This document shows, piece by piece, positions 57,852-64,000 of a DNA stretch of 64,000 nt. This stretch comes from Methylovorus glucosotrophus (lineage in GTDB: Bacteria > Pseudomonadota > Gammaproteobacteria > Burkholderiales > Methylophilaceae), in the NCBI RefSeq assembly GCF_009858335.1, contig NZ_VMSE01000002.1:372001-436000 (forward strand), read 5' to 3'. The translations under genes and the position numbers were made by a program. The notes under the pieces were generated by a model. The model had not been told where the DNA came from and did not search any database. It saw only the letters and a list, made by a program, of their open reading frames with translations. How positions within the stretch are numbered: position 1 is the stretch's first letter; each line of letters begins with the position of its first letter.

Positions 57852-58751
57852 TTGACAGCACCTCTCATGCGATCCAGCATTAACAGCCTGCCCCTGATCA
57901 ATCAGGGCAAGGTCAGGGATATTTACGACATCGACGACAAGACCATGCTGCTGGTGACGACTGATCGCCTGTCGGCTTTCGATGTGATTTTGCCAACGCC
58001 GATTCAGGACAAAGGCGCCGTGCTGACCCAGATTGCCAATTTCTGGTTTGATAAGCTGGGGCATATTGTTCCCAATCACCTGACCGGCATTGCCCCGGAA
58101 AGCGTGGTGTCAGACCCGGCGGAAAAAGCCCAGCTGGCGCGTCGTGCGCTGGTGGTCAAAAAACTGAAGCCGCTGCCGATCGAAGCCATTGTGCGCGGCT
58201 ATCTGGTGGGTTCCGGCTGGAAAGAATACAAAGCCTCGGGCACCGTATGCGGCATCGCCCTGCCAGCGGGTTTGCAAGAAGCTTCACCATTGCCACAGCC
58301 ACTGTTCACTCCATCCAGCAAAGCCGAGATGGGTGACCATGACGAAAATATCACGCTGGAAAAATGCGCCCAGCTGCTGGGCAAAGAGCTGGCCGAAAAA
58401 GTGGCCCGCATCAGCATTCAGCTCTATACCGAAGCCGCTGCCTATGCGCTGACACGCGGCATTATCATTGCCGACACCAAGTTTGAGTTTGGCCTGGATG
58501 CGGCTGGCGAGCTTTATCTGATTGATGAAGCGCTCACGCCGGATTCCTCGCGTTTCTGGCCTGCCGAGCAATATGCCGTAGGCAGCAACCCACCCAGCTT
58601 CGACAAGCAATATGTGCGCGACTGGCTCGAATCCACTGGCTGGAACAAGGTTGCGCCTGGCCCTGAGTTACCCGCTGACGTTGCGCAGAAAACCGCGGAC
58701 AAGTACCGCGAAGCCTATCGCAAACTGACGGGCAGCGAGTTGCCCAGCTGA
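57852..58751 (+). CDS. purC: SAICAR synthetase
   Basis: Phosphoribosylaminoimidazole-succinocarboxamide synthase of purine synthesis, 299 residues. [20 protein letters not shown] is near 14-33, [18 protein letters not shown] near 112-129, and [15 protein letters not shown] near 222-236. AAGGA lies 6 bases before a TTG at 57852, giving the N-terminus [12 protein letters not shown] at 57867 is the alternative. The stop TGA at 58749-58751 overlaps a CTG that could start the next gene. Confidence 0.93.
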   Translation: MTAPLMRSSINSLPLINQGKVRDIYDIDDKTMLLVTTDRLSAFDVILPTPIQDKGAVLTQIANFWFDKLGHIVPNHLTGIAPESVVSDPAEKAQLARRALVVKKLKPLPIEAIVRGYLVGSGWKEYKASGTVCGIALPAGLQEASPLPQPLFTPSSKAEMGDHDENITLEKCAQLLGKELAEKVARISIQLYTEAAAYALTRGIIIADTKFEFGLDAAGELYLIDEALTPDSSRFWPAEQYAVGSNPPSFDKQYVRDWLESTGWNKVAPGPELPADVAQKTADKYREAYRKLTGSELPS

Positions 58752-58810
58752 AGCAGAAGCTGAAACAGCTTGCCACCACGCTCAAGGCCGAGTTTCAGGT
58801 CTACAAGCGT

Positions 58811-59665
58811 GTGCTGGCGCATCCGAAGACGCCACTGGCAGCCAAGGCATTGCTATGGTTGGCCCTGGCGTATCTGGTGATGCCGTTTGACCTGATACCT
58901 GATTTTATTCCTGTTATCGGCCAGCTCGATGAGCTGATCATCATCCCCGGTCTGGTGTACCTGGCACTTCGCCTTATCCCATCCTGGGTGGTTGAAGAGT
59001 GCCGGGCACAATTGAAGAAAGAAACCTGCATGACGGATTTTCAGAAGTTGATCGATGGTTATCGTCGTTTTCACGATAACTACTTCGTGACGGACGAGCA
59101 GCAACTGTTTGCTGAACTGAGTCAGGGCCAGAAGCCCAGCACGCTGGTGATTGCCTGTTCAGATTCCCGTGTCGATCCGGCCATCGTGCTGGATTGCAAG
59201 CCTGGCGATTTGTTCGTGGTGCGTAATGTGGCGAATCTGGTCCCTCCCTATGAGCAGGGCGGCGGTTACCACGGGGTGAGTGCGGCGCTGGAGTTTGGTG
59301 TCAGCGCGCTGGAGGTGCAACACATCATCGTGTTGGGGCATAGGCAGTGCGGTGGTATCAAGGCCCTGTTTGAAGGCATTCCAGAAGGAATGGACGGCGA
59401 ATTCATCAAGCCTTGGGTCGGCATGGCGAAGCGGGCGGCCGACCGGGTCAATGCCGAGCATGGCCATGAGACGGCAGATGACAAGCTGTGCGCCTGCGAG
59501 ATGGCGGCCATTGTGGTTTCGCTGGAAAACCTGCAAACCTTCCCCTTCATACGCACCCGTATTGAGCAGGGGCTTATCAAGCTGCACGGCTGGTATTTCG
59601 ATATCATCAACGGCGAGATGAAAGCCTATAACGCCGATCAGCTCAAATTCGAGACGCTGGTTTAA
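58811..59665 (+). CDS. YkvA (DUF1232) domain fused to beta-carbonic anhydrase
   Basis: One continuous frame of 284 residues from GTG 58811. Residues 1-60 are a YkvA/DUF1232 domain (LALAYLVMPFDLIPDFIPVI, GQLDELIIIPGLVYLALRLIP) with two hydrophobic helices. Residues 74-284 are a complete beta-carbonic anhydrase that interconverts CO2 and bicarbonate: zinc Cys and Asp-Arg dyad in VIACSDSRVDP, zinc His and Cys in VLGHRQCGGI. No stop separates the two. The YkvA family normally has about 20 more residues ahead (KQLATTLKAEF is in frame), but no ATG, GTG or TTG occurs there; CTG at 58748 overlaps the purC stop as CTGA. Alternatively a normal 211-residue enzyme starts at the ATG at 59030, which has only a weak AAGAAAG ahead. 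Confidence 0.88.
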   Translation: MLAHPKTPLAAKALLWLALAYLVMPFDLIPDFIPVIGQLDELIIIPGLVYLALRLIPSWVVEECRAQLKKETCMTDFQKLIDGYRRFHDNYFVTDEQQLFAELSQGQKPSTLVIACSDSRVDPAIVLDCKPGDLFVVRNVANLVPPYEQGGGYHGVSAALEFGVSALEVQHIIVLGHRQCGGIKALFEGIPEGMDGEFIKPWVGMAKRAADRVNAEHGHETADDKLCACEMAAIVVSLENLQTFPFIRTRIEQGLIKLHGWYFDIINGEMKAYNADQLKFETLV

Positions 59666-59708
59666 AATAACAACTGAATCACCCTATTTTTGATAAAAGG
59701 ATCAAGTA

Positions 59709-60236
59709 ATGTCACTGAACAATGTGCCAGCAGGCAAGGATATCCCCAACGACTTCAACGTCATCATCGAAATCCCGATGCGTGGCGAGCCGATCAAATT
59801 TGAAGTGGATAAAGAGTCCGGCGCCGTTTTCGTGGATCGTTTCATGGGCACTTCCATGCACTACCCCTGTAACTACGGATACATCCCTCACACTCTGGCC
59901 GAAGATGGTGACCCGACCGACGTGCTGGTGATTACCCCTATTCCTTTGCAGCCTGGCGTGGTGATTCGTTGCCGCCCGATTGGCATGCTGACCATGGAAG
60001 ACGACGGCGGCGTGGATGCCAAGGTGCTGGCCGTGCCTGTTGATAAAGTCTGCCCGCAGTACAAGGATGTAAAAAGCTATCACGACATTCCTGAGTTCCA
60101 GTTGGCACCTATCTCCCACTTCTTTGAGCACTACAAGGATCTGGAAAAGGGCAAATGGGTCAAGGTGGGTGGCTGGGTGGGCACCGATGAAGCCAAGACA
60201 GAAATCCTGGCCAGCGTGGCACGCTACAGCAAGTAA
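59709..60236 (+). CDS. ppa: Inorganic pyrophosphatase, family I
   Basis: Soluble enzyme of 175 residues that hydrolyses pyrophosphate and pulls biosynthetic reactions forward. The signature [13 protein letters not shown] near 64-76 carries three metal-binding aspartates, and [13 protein letters not shown] near 49-61 the substrate site. [13 protein letters not shown] near 98-110 is also typical. AAAGGATCAA lies ahead of the ATG. A bidirectional terminator follows. Confidence 0.97.
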   Translation: MSLNNVPAGKDIPNDFNVIIEIPMRGEPIKFEVDKESGAVFVDRFMGTSMHYPCNYGYIPHTLAEDGDPTDVLVITPIPLQPGVVIRCRPIGMLTMEDDGGVDAKVLAVPVDKVCPQYKDVKSYHDIPEFQLAPISHFFEHYKDLEKGKWVKVGGWVGTDEAKTEILASVARYSK

Positions 60237-60256
60237 TCTCTGCTTAAGCTTTCAAT

Positions 60257-60284
60257 AAAAACGGCGCCTTATGCGCCGTTTTTT
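60257..60284. terminator. Bidirectional terminator between ppa and ung
   Basis: Stem ACGGCGC (60261-60267) and GCGCCGT (60273-60279) with loop CTTAT, A-run on the left and T-run on the right, between the convergent genes. Confidence 0.93.
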
Positions 60285-60313
60285 ATTGTCCGCGAGGCAT
60301 GTGCCAGGCTGGC

Positions 60314-60973
60314 TTACCAGTGTATGGGCGTTTGCCCCCACTCGGCCAGCACAGCGTTGGTCTGGCTGAATGGTCGGCTGCCAAAAAATCCGCGATGCGC
60401 GGAAAGCGGCGATGGGTGAACGGATTCGATGATGCGGTGCTGCGGGGCGATCAGGGACTTATGGCGTTGCGCATGGCTGCCCCAGAGGATGAATACCAGA
60501 GGCTGCTCACGCTGGCCCAGCCAGGTCATCAGCTTTTCAGTAAACGCATGCCAGTAGGCCGCATGCGCGCCAGCTTCGCCGCCGCGCGTCGTCAGCGAGG
60601 CATTCAGCAGCAGCACGCCCTGCTTGCTCCAGTTGCTGAGGTTGCCGCCTTCAATATGCGCTTCGCCAATATCGCTCGCCAGTTCCTTGAGGATATTGCG
60701 CAGAGACGGCGGTGGGCGCACACCTTCAGGCACGGAAAAAGCCAGGCCATGCGCCTGCTGTATGCCATGGTCCTCCCCGTGATAGGGATCCTGGCCGAGA
60801 ATGACGACGCGCACCTCTTGCGGGTTTACTGCGCGCAATGCCTCAAACCACAGGCCGGGCCGCGGACGTATATCGGTTTCATCACGCAGTTGCTCGCGAA
60901 TGCTGGCATATTGCTGTGCCAGTTCTGGTAGTCGCTCGGCCCAGGTGGATGGGATGGTTTCAGGGGAATGCAT
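60314..60973 (-). CDS. ung: Uracil-DNA glycosylase, family 1
   Basis: Removes uracil from DNA, 219 residues. The catalytic loop LGQDPYHGEDHGIQQAHGLA is near 59-78 with the Asp nucleophile-activating residue, PPPSLRNIL near 85-93, GVLLLNASLTTR near 121-132, and the Leu-intercalation loop VHPSPLSAHRGFFGS near 184-198. Length is normal. It is convergent with ppa and is followed upstream by the ABC exporter genes in the same direction. Confidence 0.97.
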   Translation of the reverse strand: MHSPETIPSTWAERLPELAQQYASIREQLRDETDIRPRPGLWFEALRAVNPQEVRVVILGQDPYHGEDHGIQQAHGLAFSVPEGVRPPPSLRNILKELASDIGEAHIEGGNLSNWSKQGVLLLNASLTTRGGEAGAHAAYWHAFTEKLMTWLGQREQPLVFILWGSHAQRHKSLIAPQHRIIESVHPSPLSAHRGFFGSRPFSQTNAVLAEWGQTPIHW

Positions 60974-61009
60974 GATGACTCCGGCAGGGCGGGTGGCGGG
61001 CAGGCAAGC

Positions 61010-61822
61010 TTACTCGCCGATTTGCAGCAGCAATCCGCGGCGGCGAGCTGCGCGGAAATAGCCCAGAAAGGCCGCGATGCCACCACCCAGATACAGAATA
61101 TTCAGCAATATGGCATTGACCAGATAATGCATATTGAAGGTGCCCTGCAATAGCAGCTCGCGCATGCCTTCAAACACATGGCTCGCTGGCAAGGCCCAGG
61201 CTACTGGCTGCAGCCAGTGCGGCAAGGTGGCGACAGGGTAATAAATGGCGCACAAGGGCTGAATGGCAAACACAGCAATCCAGGCCACACTCTCGGCACC
61301 CAGGCCATAGCGCAAGACGATGCCGGAAACCAGCAAACCCACGGCCCAGCCCATGGCGATCAGGTTGAAAAAGAAGGCGATGAGCGGCAGCCCCATGTCA
61401 AAGATGTTGTAATGGAACAGCGGGATCGCCACCAGGGCTGCACCGCCTATGCCGATCAGGGTGCGGATCAGGCTCATGACGATCAGCGCCGAGACCATTT
61501 CATAAGGGCGCAGGGGGCTGACAAAAAGATGCCCCAGGTTGCGTGACCACATCTCTTCCATGAATACCAGGGCTATGCCCAGTTGGCTGCGAAACAGCAC
61601 ATCCCACAGCAGCACCGCAGAGAGCAGAATGCCGGCAGCCTGCGCCACGTAATGGCTGTTTTCCTTGAGGAACAGGGTGATGAAGCCCCACAGAATCATC
61701 TGCACGGTAGGCCAGTAGACCATTTCCAGCACGCGCGGCCAGGAGGTGCGCATGAGGTAAAGATGGCGCAGCACAATGGCGCCGATGCGGCGTGGTGAAT
61801 AATGAATATCTTGTTTGCTCAT
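61010..61822 (-). CDS. ABC-2 type exporter permease
   Basis: Inner-membrane permease of 270 residues, about six hydrophobic segments, of the ABC-2 family (NodJ/DrrB-like). The start at 61822 (MSKQDIHYSPRR) overlaps the stop of the ATPase gene by 4 bases (ATGA), which decides it against a longer upstream frame. The C-terminal WALPASHVFEGMRELLLQG is the ABC-2 signature. Substrate is unknown. Confidence 0.92.
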   Translation of the reverse strand: MSKQDIHYSPRRIGAIVLRHLYLMRTSWPRVLEMVYWPTVQMILWGFITLFLKENSHYVAQAAGILLSAVLLWDVLFRSQLGIALVFMEEMWSRNLGHLFVSPLRPYEMVSALIVMSLIRTLIGIGGAALVAIPLFHYNIFDMGLPLIAFFFNLIAMGWAVGLLVSGIVLRYGLGAESVAWIAVFAIQPLCAIYYPVATLPHWLQPVAWALPASHVFEGMRELLLQGTFNMHYLVNAILLNILYLGGGIAAFLGYFRAARRRGLLLQIGE

Positions 61823-62571
61823 TGTGGGGCGCGGTCCCGTGCGATATCGATAAAGACCTCTTCCATGGAGGTGCGGCCGTAGCGTGCCAGCAGGGCGTCG
61901 GGCGAACCGGTGTCGACGACTTTGCCTGCGCGCAGCATGATCACATCGCTGCACATGCGCTCGACTTCGGTCATGTTGTGCGATGCGAGCAATATGCTGG
62001 CGCCGGTGCGTTGCTGGTATTGCTCCAGGTGCGTGCGTATGGCATCGGCGGTGTCCGGGTCCAGCGAGGCGGTCGGCTCATCCAGCAGCAGGACTTCCGG
62101 TTCATTGATCAGCGACTTTGCCAGAGAAACGCGGGTTTTCTGTCCTGCGGAGAGTTTGCCGTAAGGCCGGTCCAGCAGCTGGCTGAGGTTCAGATCTTCT
62201 GCCAGTTTGGCAATGCGTTGCTTGAGCGCGGGCAGGCGATAGAGATGGCCAAATACCGTCAGGTTTTGCCGCACGGTGAGGCGCTGAGGCAAATCGACGT
62301 AAGGCGATGAGAAATTCATGCGATGCAATAGGCGGTGCCGGTGTTTCAGCATGTCTTCGCCCAGTATGCGGATATTGCCACTGCTGGGCAGCAGCAATCC
62401 CAGCAGCATGGCGATGGTGGTCGTCTTGCCCGCGCCATTACCACCGAGTAATGCCGTGGTCACTCCGCGTCGAGCGGTGAAATCCAGCCCATTGATCGCG
62501 GTGACCTGATCGAAGTGCTTGTACAGGCCACTGACTTCAATGACGTTGTCTTTGCTGGTATCAAGGCTCAT
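61819..62571 (-). CDS. ABC transporter ATP-binding protein (DrrA-like)
   Basis: ATPase of 250 residues that powers the ABC-2 permease. Walker A is GGNGAGKTTTIAML near 44-57, the signature LSAGQKTRVSLAKSL near 139-153, Walker B VLLLDEPTASLDPD near 159-172, and the switch histidine in LASHNMTEVE near 194-203. It lies 13 bases after the TauE/SafE gene and overlaps the permease gene. Confidence 0.94.
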   Translation of the reverse strand: MSLDTSKDNVIEVSGLYKHFDQVTAINGLDFTARRGVTTALLGGNGAGKTTTIAMLLGLLLPSSGNIRILGEDMLKHRHRLLHRMNFSSPYVDLPQRLTVRQNLTVFGHLYRLPALKQRIAKLAEDLNLSQLLDRPYGKLSAGQKTRVSLAKSLINEPEVLLLDEPTASLDPDTADAIRTHLEQYQQRTGASILLASHNMTEVERMCSDVIMLRAGKVVDTGSPDALLARYGRTSMEEVFIDIARDRAPQ

Positions 62572-62584
62572 GCTGCATCCCCGC

Positions 62585-63376
62585 TCATATGACTTTCCAC
62601 AGCATGTTGAGTCCGAGTGCCAGCAGCAGGCAGGCGAACAGGCGGCGCAGTATCGGCGTCGGCAGGCGATGTGCCAGGGCCGCGCCCCAGGGGGCGGTGA
62701 TAATGCTGGCCAGTGCTATACCCGCCAGCGCAGGCAGGTAGATGAAGCCCAGGCTGTTGGCGGGCAAGCCGGGCACACTCCAGCCGGTGTAGATATAGCC
62801 TATGGTTCCCGCCAGGGCAATCGGCAGGCCGATGGCGGCTGAGGTACCAATCGCGCGCTTCAAAGGCACATTGCAATAATGCAGATAAGGTACGGATACC
62901 GTGCCACCGCCTATCCCCACCAGACTGGAGATAAACCCGATAACAATGCCCATGAAGCCATTTAGCCAGCGGCCAGGCACCCGGCTCGCCTGGTTGGGGC
63001 TGAGCTTGAACAGCATCTGGCAAGCCACAGCTGTGAGGAAAACCGCAAAAATCGCTTGCAAGGCATGGCTATGTATCTGGGCAACGATCAGGCTGCCGAG
63101 CAAGGTGCCAAGGACGATGGTGGGGGCCAGTTGCCTGACCAGGGGGAAGTCCACATTGTCCTTGCGATGATGGGCGCGGGCAGATGACAGCGAGGTAAAC
63201 ACAATGCTGGCGAGCGAAGTGCCCAGCGCAATGTGCATGATATGACTTTCGGGGAAACCCAGGCCTGCAAACAGATAAGCGAGGATGGATACAATGACTA
63301 CGCCGCCGCCTATGCCGAAAAGGCCAGACAGCACGCCGGTTGCAGCACCTGCTGCCAGATAGTACAAAAATTCCAT
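62585..63376 (-). CDS. TauE/SafE family membrane transporter
   Basis: Inner-membrane protein of 263 residues with seven or eight predicted helices, family of sulfite, sulfonate and organic anion exporters. The GxGGGxV element appears twice (GLFGIGGGVVIVSILAYLF near 20-38 and SLVGIGGGTVSVPYL near 155-169), as is typical of the family's internal repeat. The substrate cannot be told. It seems to be in one operon with the ABC exporter genes. Confidence 0.9.
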   Translation of the reverse strand: MEFLYYLAAGAATGVLSGLFGIGGGVVIVSILAYLFAGLGFPESHIMHIALGTSLASIVFTSLSSARAHHRKDNVDFPLVRQLAPTIVLGTLLGSLIVAQIHSHALQAIFAVFLTAVACQMLFKLSPNQASRVPGRWLNGFMGIVIGFISSLVGIGGGTVSVPYLHYCNVPLKRAIGTSAAIGLPIALAGTIGYIYTGWSVPGLPANSLGFIYLPALAGIALASIITAPWGAALAHRLPTPILRRLFACLLLALGLNMLWKVI

Positions 63377-63430
63377 AGTTTGATCAGAACTTGCGTTAAG
63401 AGATTAGTTTCAGAAGGGAGAGGGCCGGGC

Positions 63431-63853
63431 TTATTTTTCTGCCCGGCTGATCAGTCGGCTGAGCGCTTCCCCCAGCGGGGAACCTTTGAGTTTCTGTGCC
63501 AGATCATCCAGGTTTTCTGCGGCTTGCGCGCTCAATGTGCGCAGTATTTTGGGTGTTTCCCGCGTGCCAGATTGCACTTGCACTTCCACCCGAATTGAAG
63601 TAACTTCAACCCCTTGCTTTTGCAGCCCACTGATTAAAGTTGGCAATAAAAGCTTCAGTCTTGCCGCAATTGCGCCGTTATGGGCATATACGGTCAAGCG
63701 CTTGTGCTTGATGACACCGGGTTGCGTATAGCGCGCCAGCTGAGCAGGCACCACAGCATTCCAGGCATTTTTAGAGGCAGTCAAACTGTCCGACAAGCTG
63801 GTCAATGCTTCGAGATTGGCATTATCTTTGAATAACGCGTTCAGCTTGCGCAT
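63431..63853 (-). CDS. dciA: DUF721 (DciA-like) protein
   Basis: A 140-residue protein with a DUF721 domain in the N-terminal 90 residues (WNAVVPAQLARYTQPGVIKH, LTVYAHNGAIAARLKLLLPTLI). DciA loads the replicative helicase in bacteria that lack DnaC. Betaproteobacteria often carry it beside an M23 peptidase gene and secA; the M23 gene starts 27 bases away in the other direction, which supports the call. The C-terminus is a helical tail (LGEALSRLISRAEK). Confidence 0.85.
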   Translation of the reverse strand: MRKLNALFKDNANLEALTSLSDSLTASKNAWNAVVPAQLARYTQPGVIKHKRLTVYAHNGAIAARLKLLLPTLISGLQKQGVEVTSIRVEVQVQSGTRETPKILRTLSAQAAENLDDLAQKLKGSPLGEALSRLISRAEK

Positions 63854-63880
63854 GCCGATGGGCTCTCAAAGGGGAATTGC

Positions 63881-64000
63881 GTGAATATCATTATTGTCTC
63901 TGACACAATGGCAAAACCCAGGGTTCTCACTCTGGGGCAAGTCGTACTATTTCTGGCGCTTTTGATAGCAGGCATAGCCCTGCTCACATCCCTCCTTATT
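63881..64000 (+). CDS. M23-type peptidase N-terminus, cut by the window edge
   Basis: Forty codons from GTG 63881 to the end of the window, with AAGGGGA 5 bases ahead. The peptide begins MNIIIVSDTMAKPRVLTLG and then a hydrophobic helix (VVLFLALLIAGIALLTSLLI), the pattern of the membrane-anchored M23 metallopeptidases that follow DUF721 in betaproteobacteria. No catalytic residues lie inside the window, so the product name depends on context. Confidence 0.7.
   Translation, partial: MNIIIVSDTMAKPRVLTLGQVVLFLALLIAGIALLTSLLI

Overview
The window looks like chromosomal core DNA of a betaproteobacterium, most plausibly of the Methylophilaceae/Nitrosomonadales type. This is an inference from gene content, gene order and protein style; there is no rRNA and no methanol-oxidation gene here to prove it. 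The supporting signs are a complete Gram-negative dcw cluster ending in lpxC, an S41 peptidase beside coq7, MurE with the meso-diaminopimelate motif, PEP-CTERM and sigma-54 signatures, and a DUF721-M23 pair at the right edge. No rRNA, tRNA, insertion sequence, prophage or CRISPR array was seen.

Layout. 1-5.9 kb: a Fur-boxed TonB siderophore receptor (cut by the left edge), DUF2322, coq7, ctpA, a SelW-like protein, a degenerate EAL protein behind a second Fur box, and an NlpC/P60 hydrolase. 6-14.8 kb: an ABC1/UbiB kinase, then a four-gene cassette (circularly permuted ATP-grasp, alpha-E, transglutaminase, HPPD-like VOC protein) behind a sigma-54 type promoter, then an RlhA-like U32 protein. 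14.9-15.5 kb: a small secreted Pro-rich protein and RNase P RNA. 15.7-34.7 kb: the dcw cluster, mraZ-rsmH-ftsL-ftsI-murE-murF-mraY-murD-ftsW-(new 44-codon ORF)-murG-murC-murB-ddl-ftsQ-ftsA-ftsZ-lpxC, headed by a promoter and a four-unit MraZ operator. 34.7-39.2 kb: a small membrane protein, slt, an NDUFA9-like protein and cca. 39.4-46.1 kb: an orphan PEP-CTERM protein with a sigma-54 promoter, slmA, a pyrimidine nucleotidase, argB, fhs, hsp20 with a sigma-32 promoter, and an XRE-HTH-ArgA fusion. 46.2-50.1 kb: Nramp transporter, rsmE, a thioredoxin-like protein and a diguanylate cyclase. 50.2-57.2 kb: tkt, gap-pgk and pyk-fba, each unit set off by intrinsic terminators. 57.3-64 kb: psiE, purC, a YkvA-carbonic anhydrase fusion, ppa, ung, an ABC-2 exporter, TauE/SafE, dciA and the start of an M23 peptidase.

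How the genes work together. The dcw genes make lipid-II peptidoglycan precursor and build the divisome; slt, slmA and lpxC add cell-wall turnover, nucleoid occlusion and lipid A commitment. tkt/gap/pgk/pyk/fba are the sugar-phosphate interconversion and lower glycolysis module. The most unusual items are (i) the short ORF and 23-bp duplication wedged into the ftsW/murG junction, (ii) the HTH-ArgA fusion, (iii) the ATP-grasp/alpha-E/transglutaminase/HPPD-like cassette sharing a sigma-54 promoter type with the PEP-CTERM gene, (iv) the YkvA-carbonic anhydrase fusion with an apparent non-canonical start, and (v) the Fur-boxed degenerate EAL protein.
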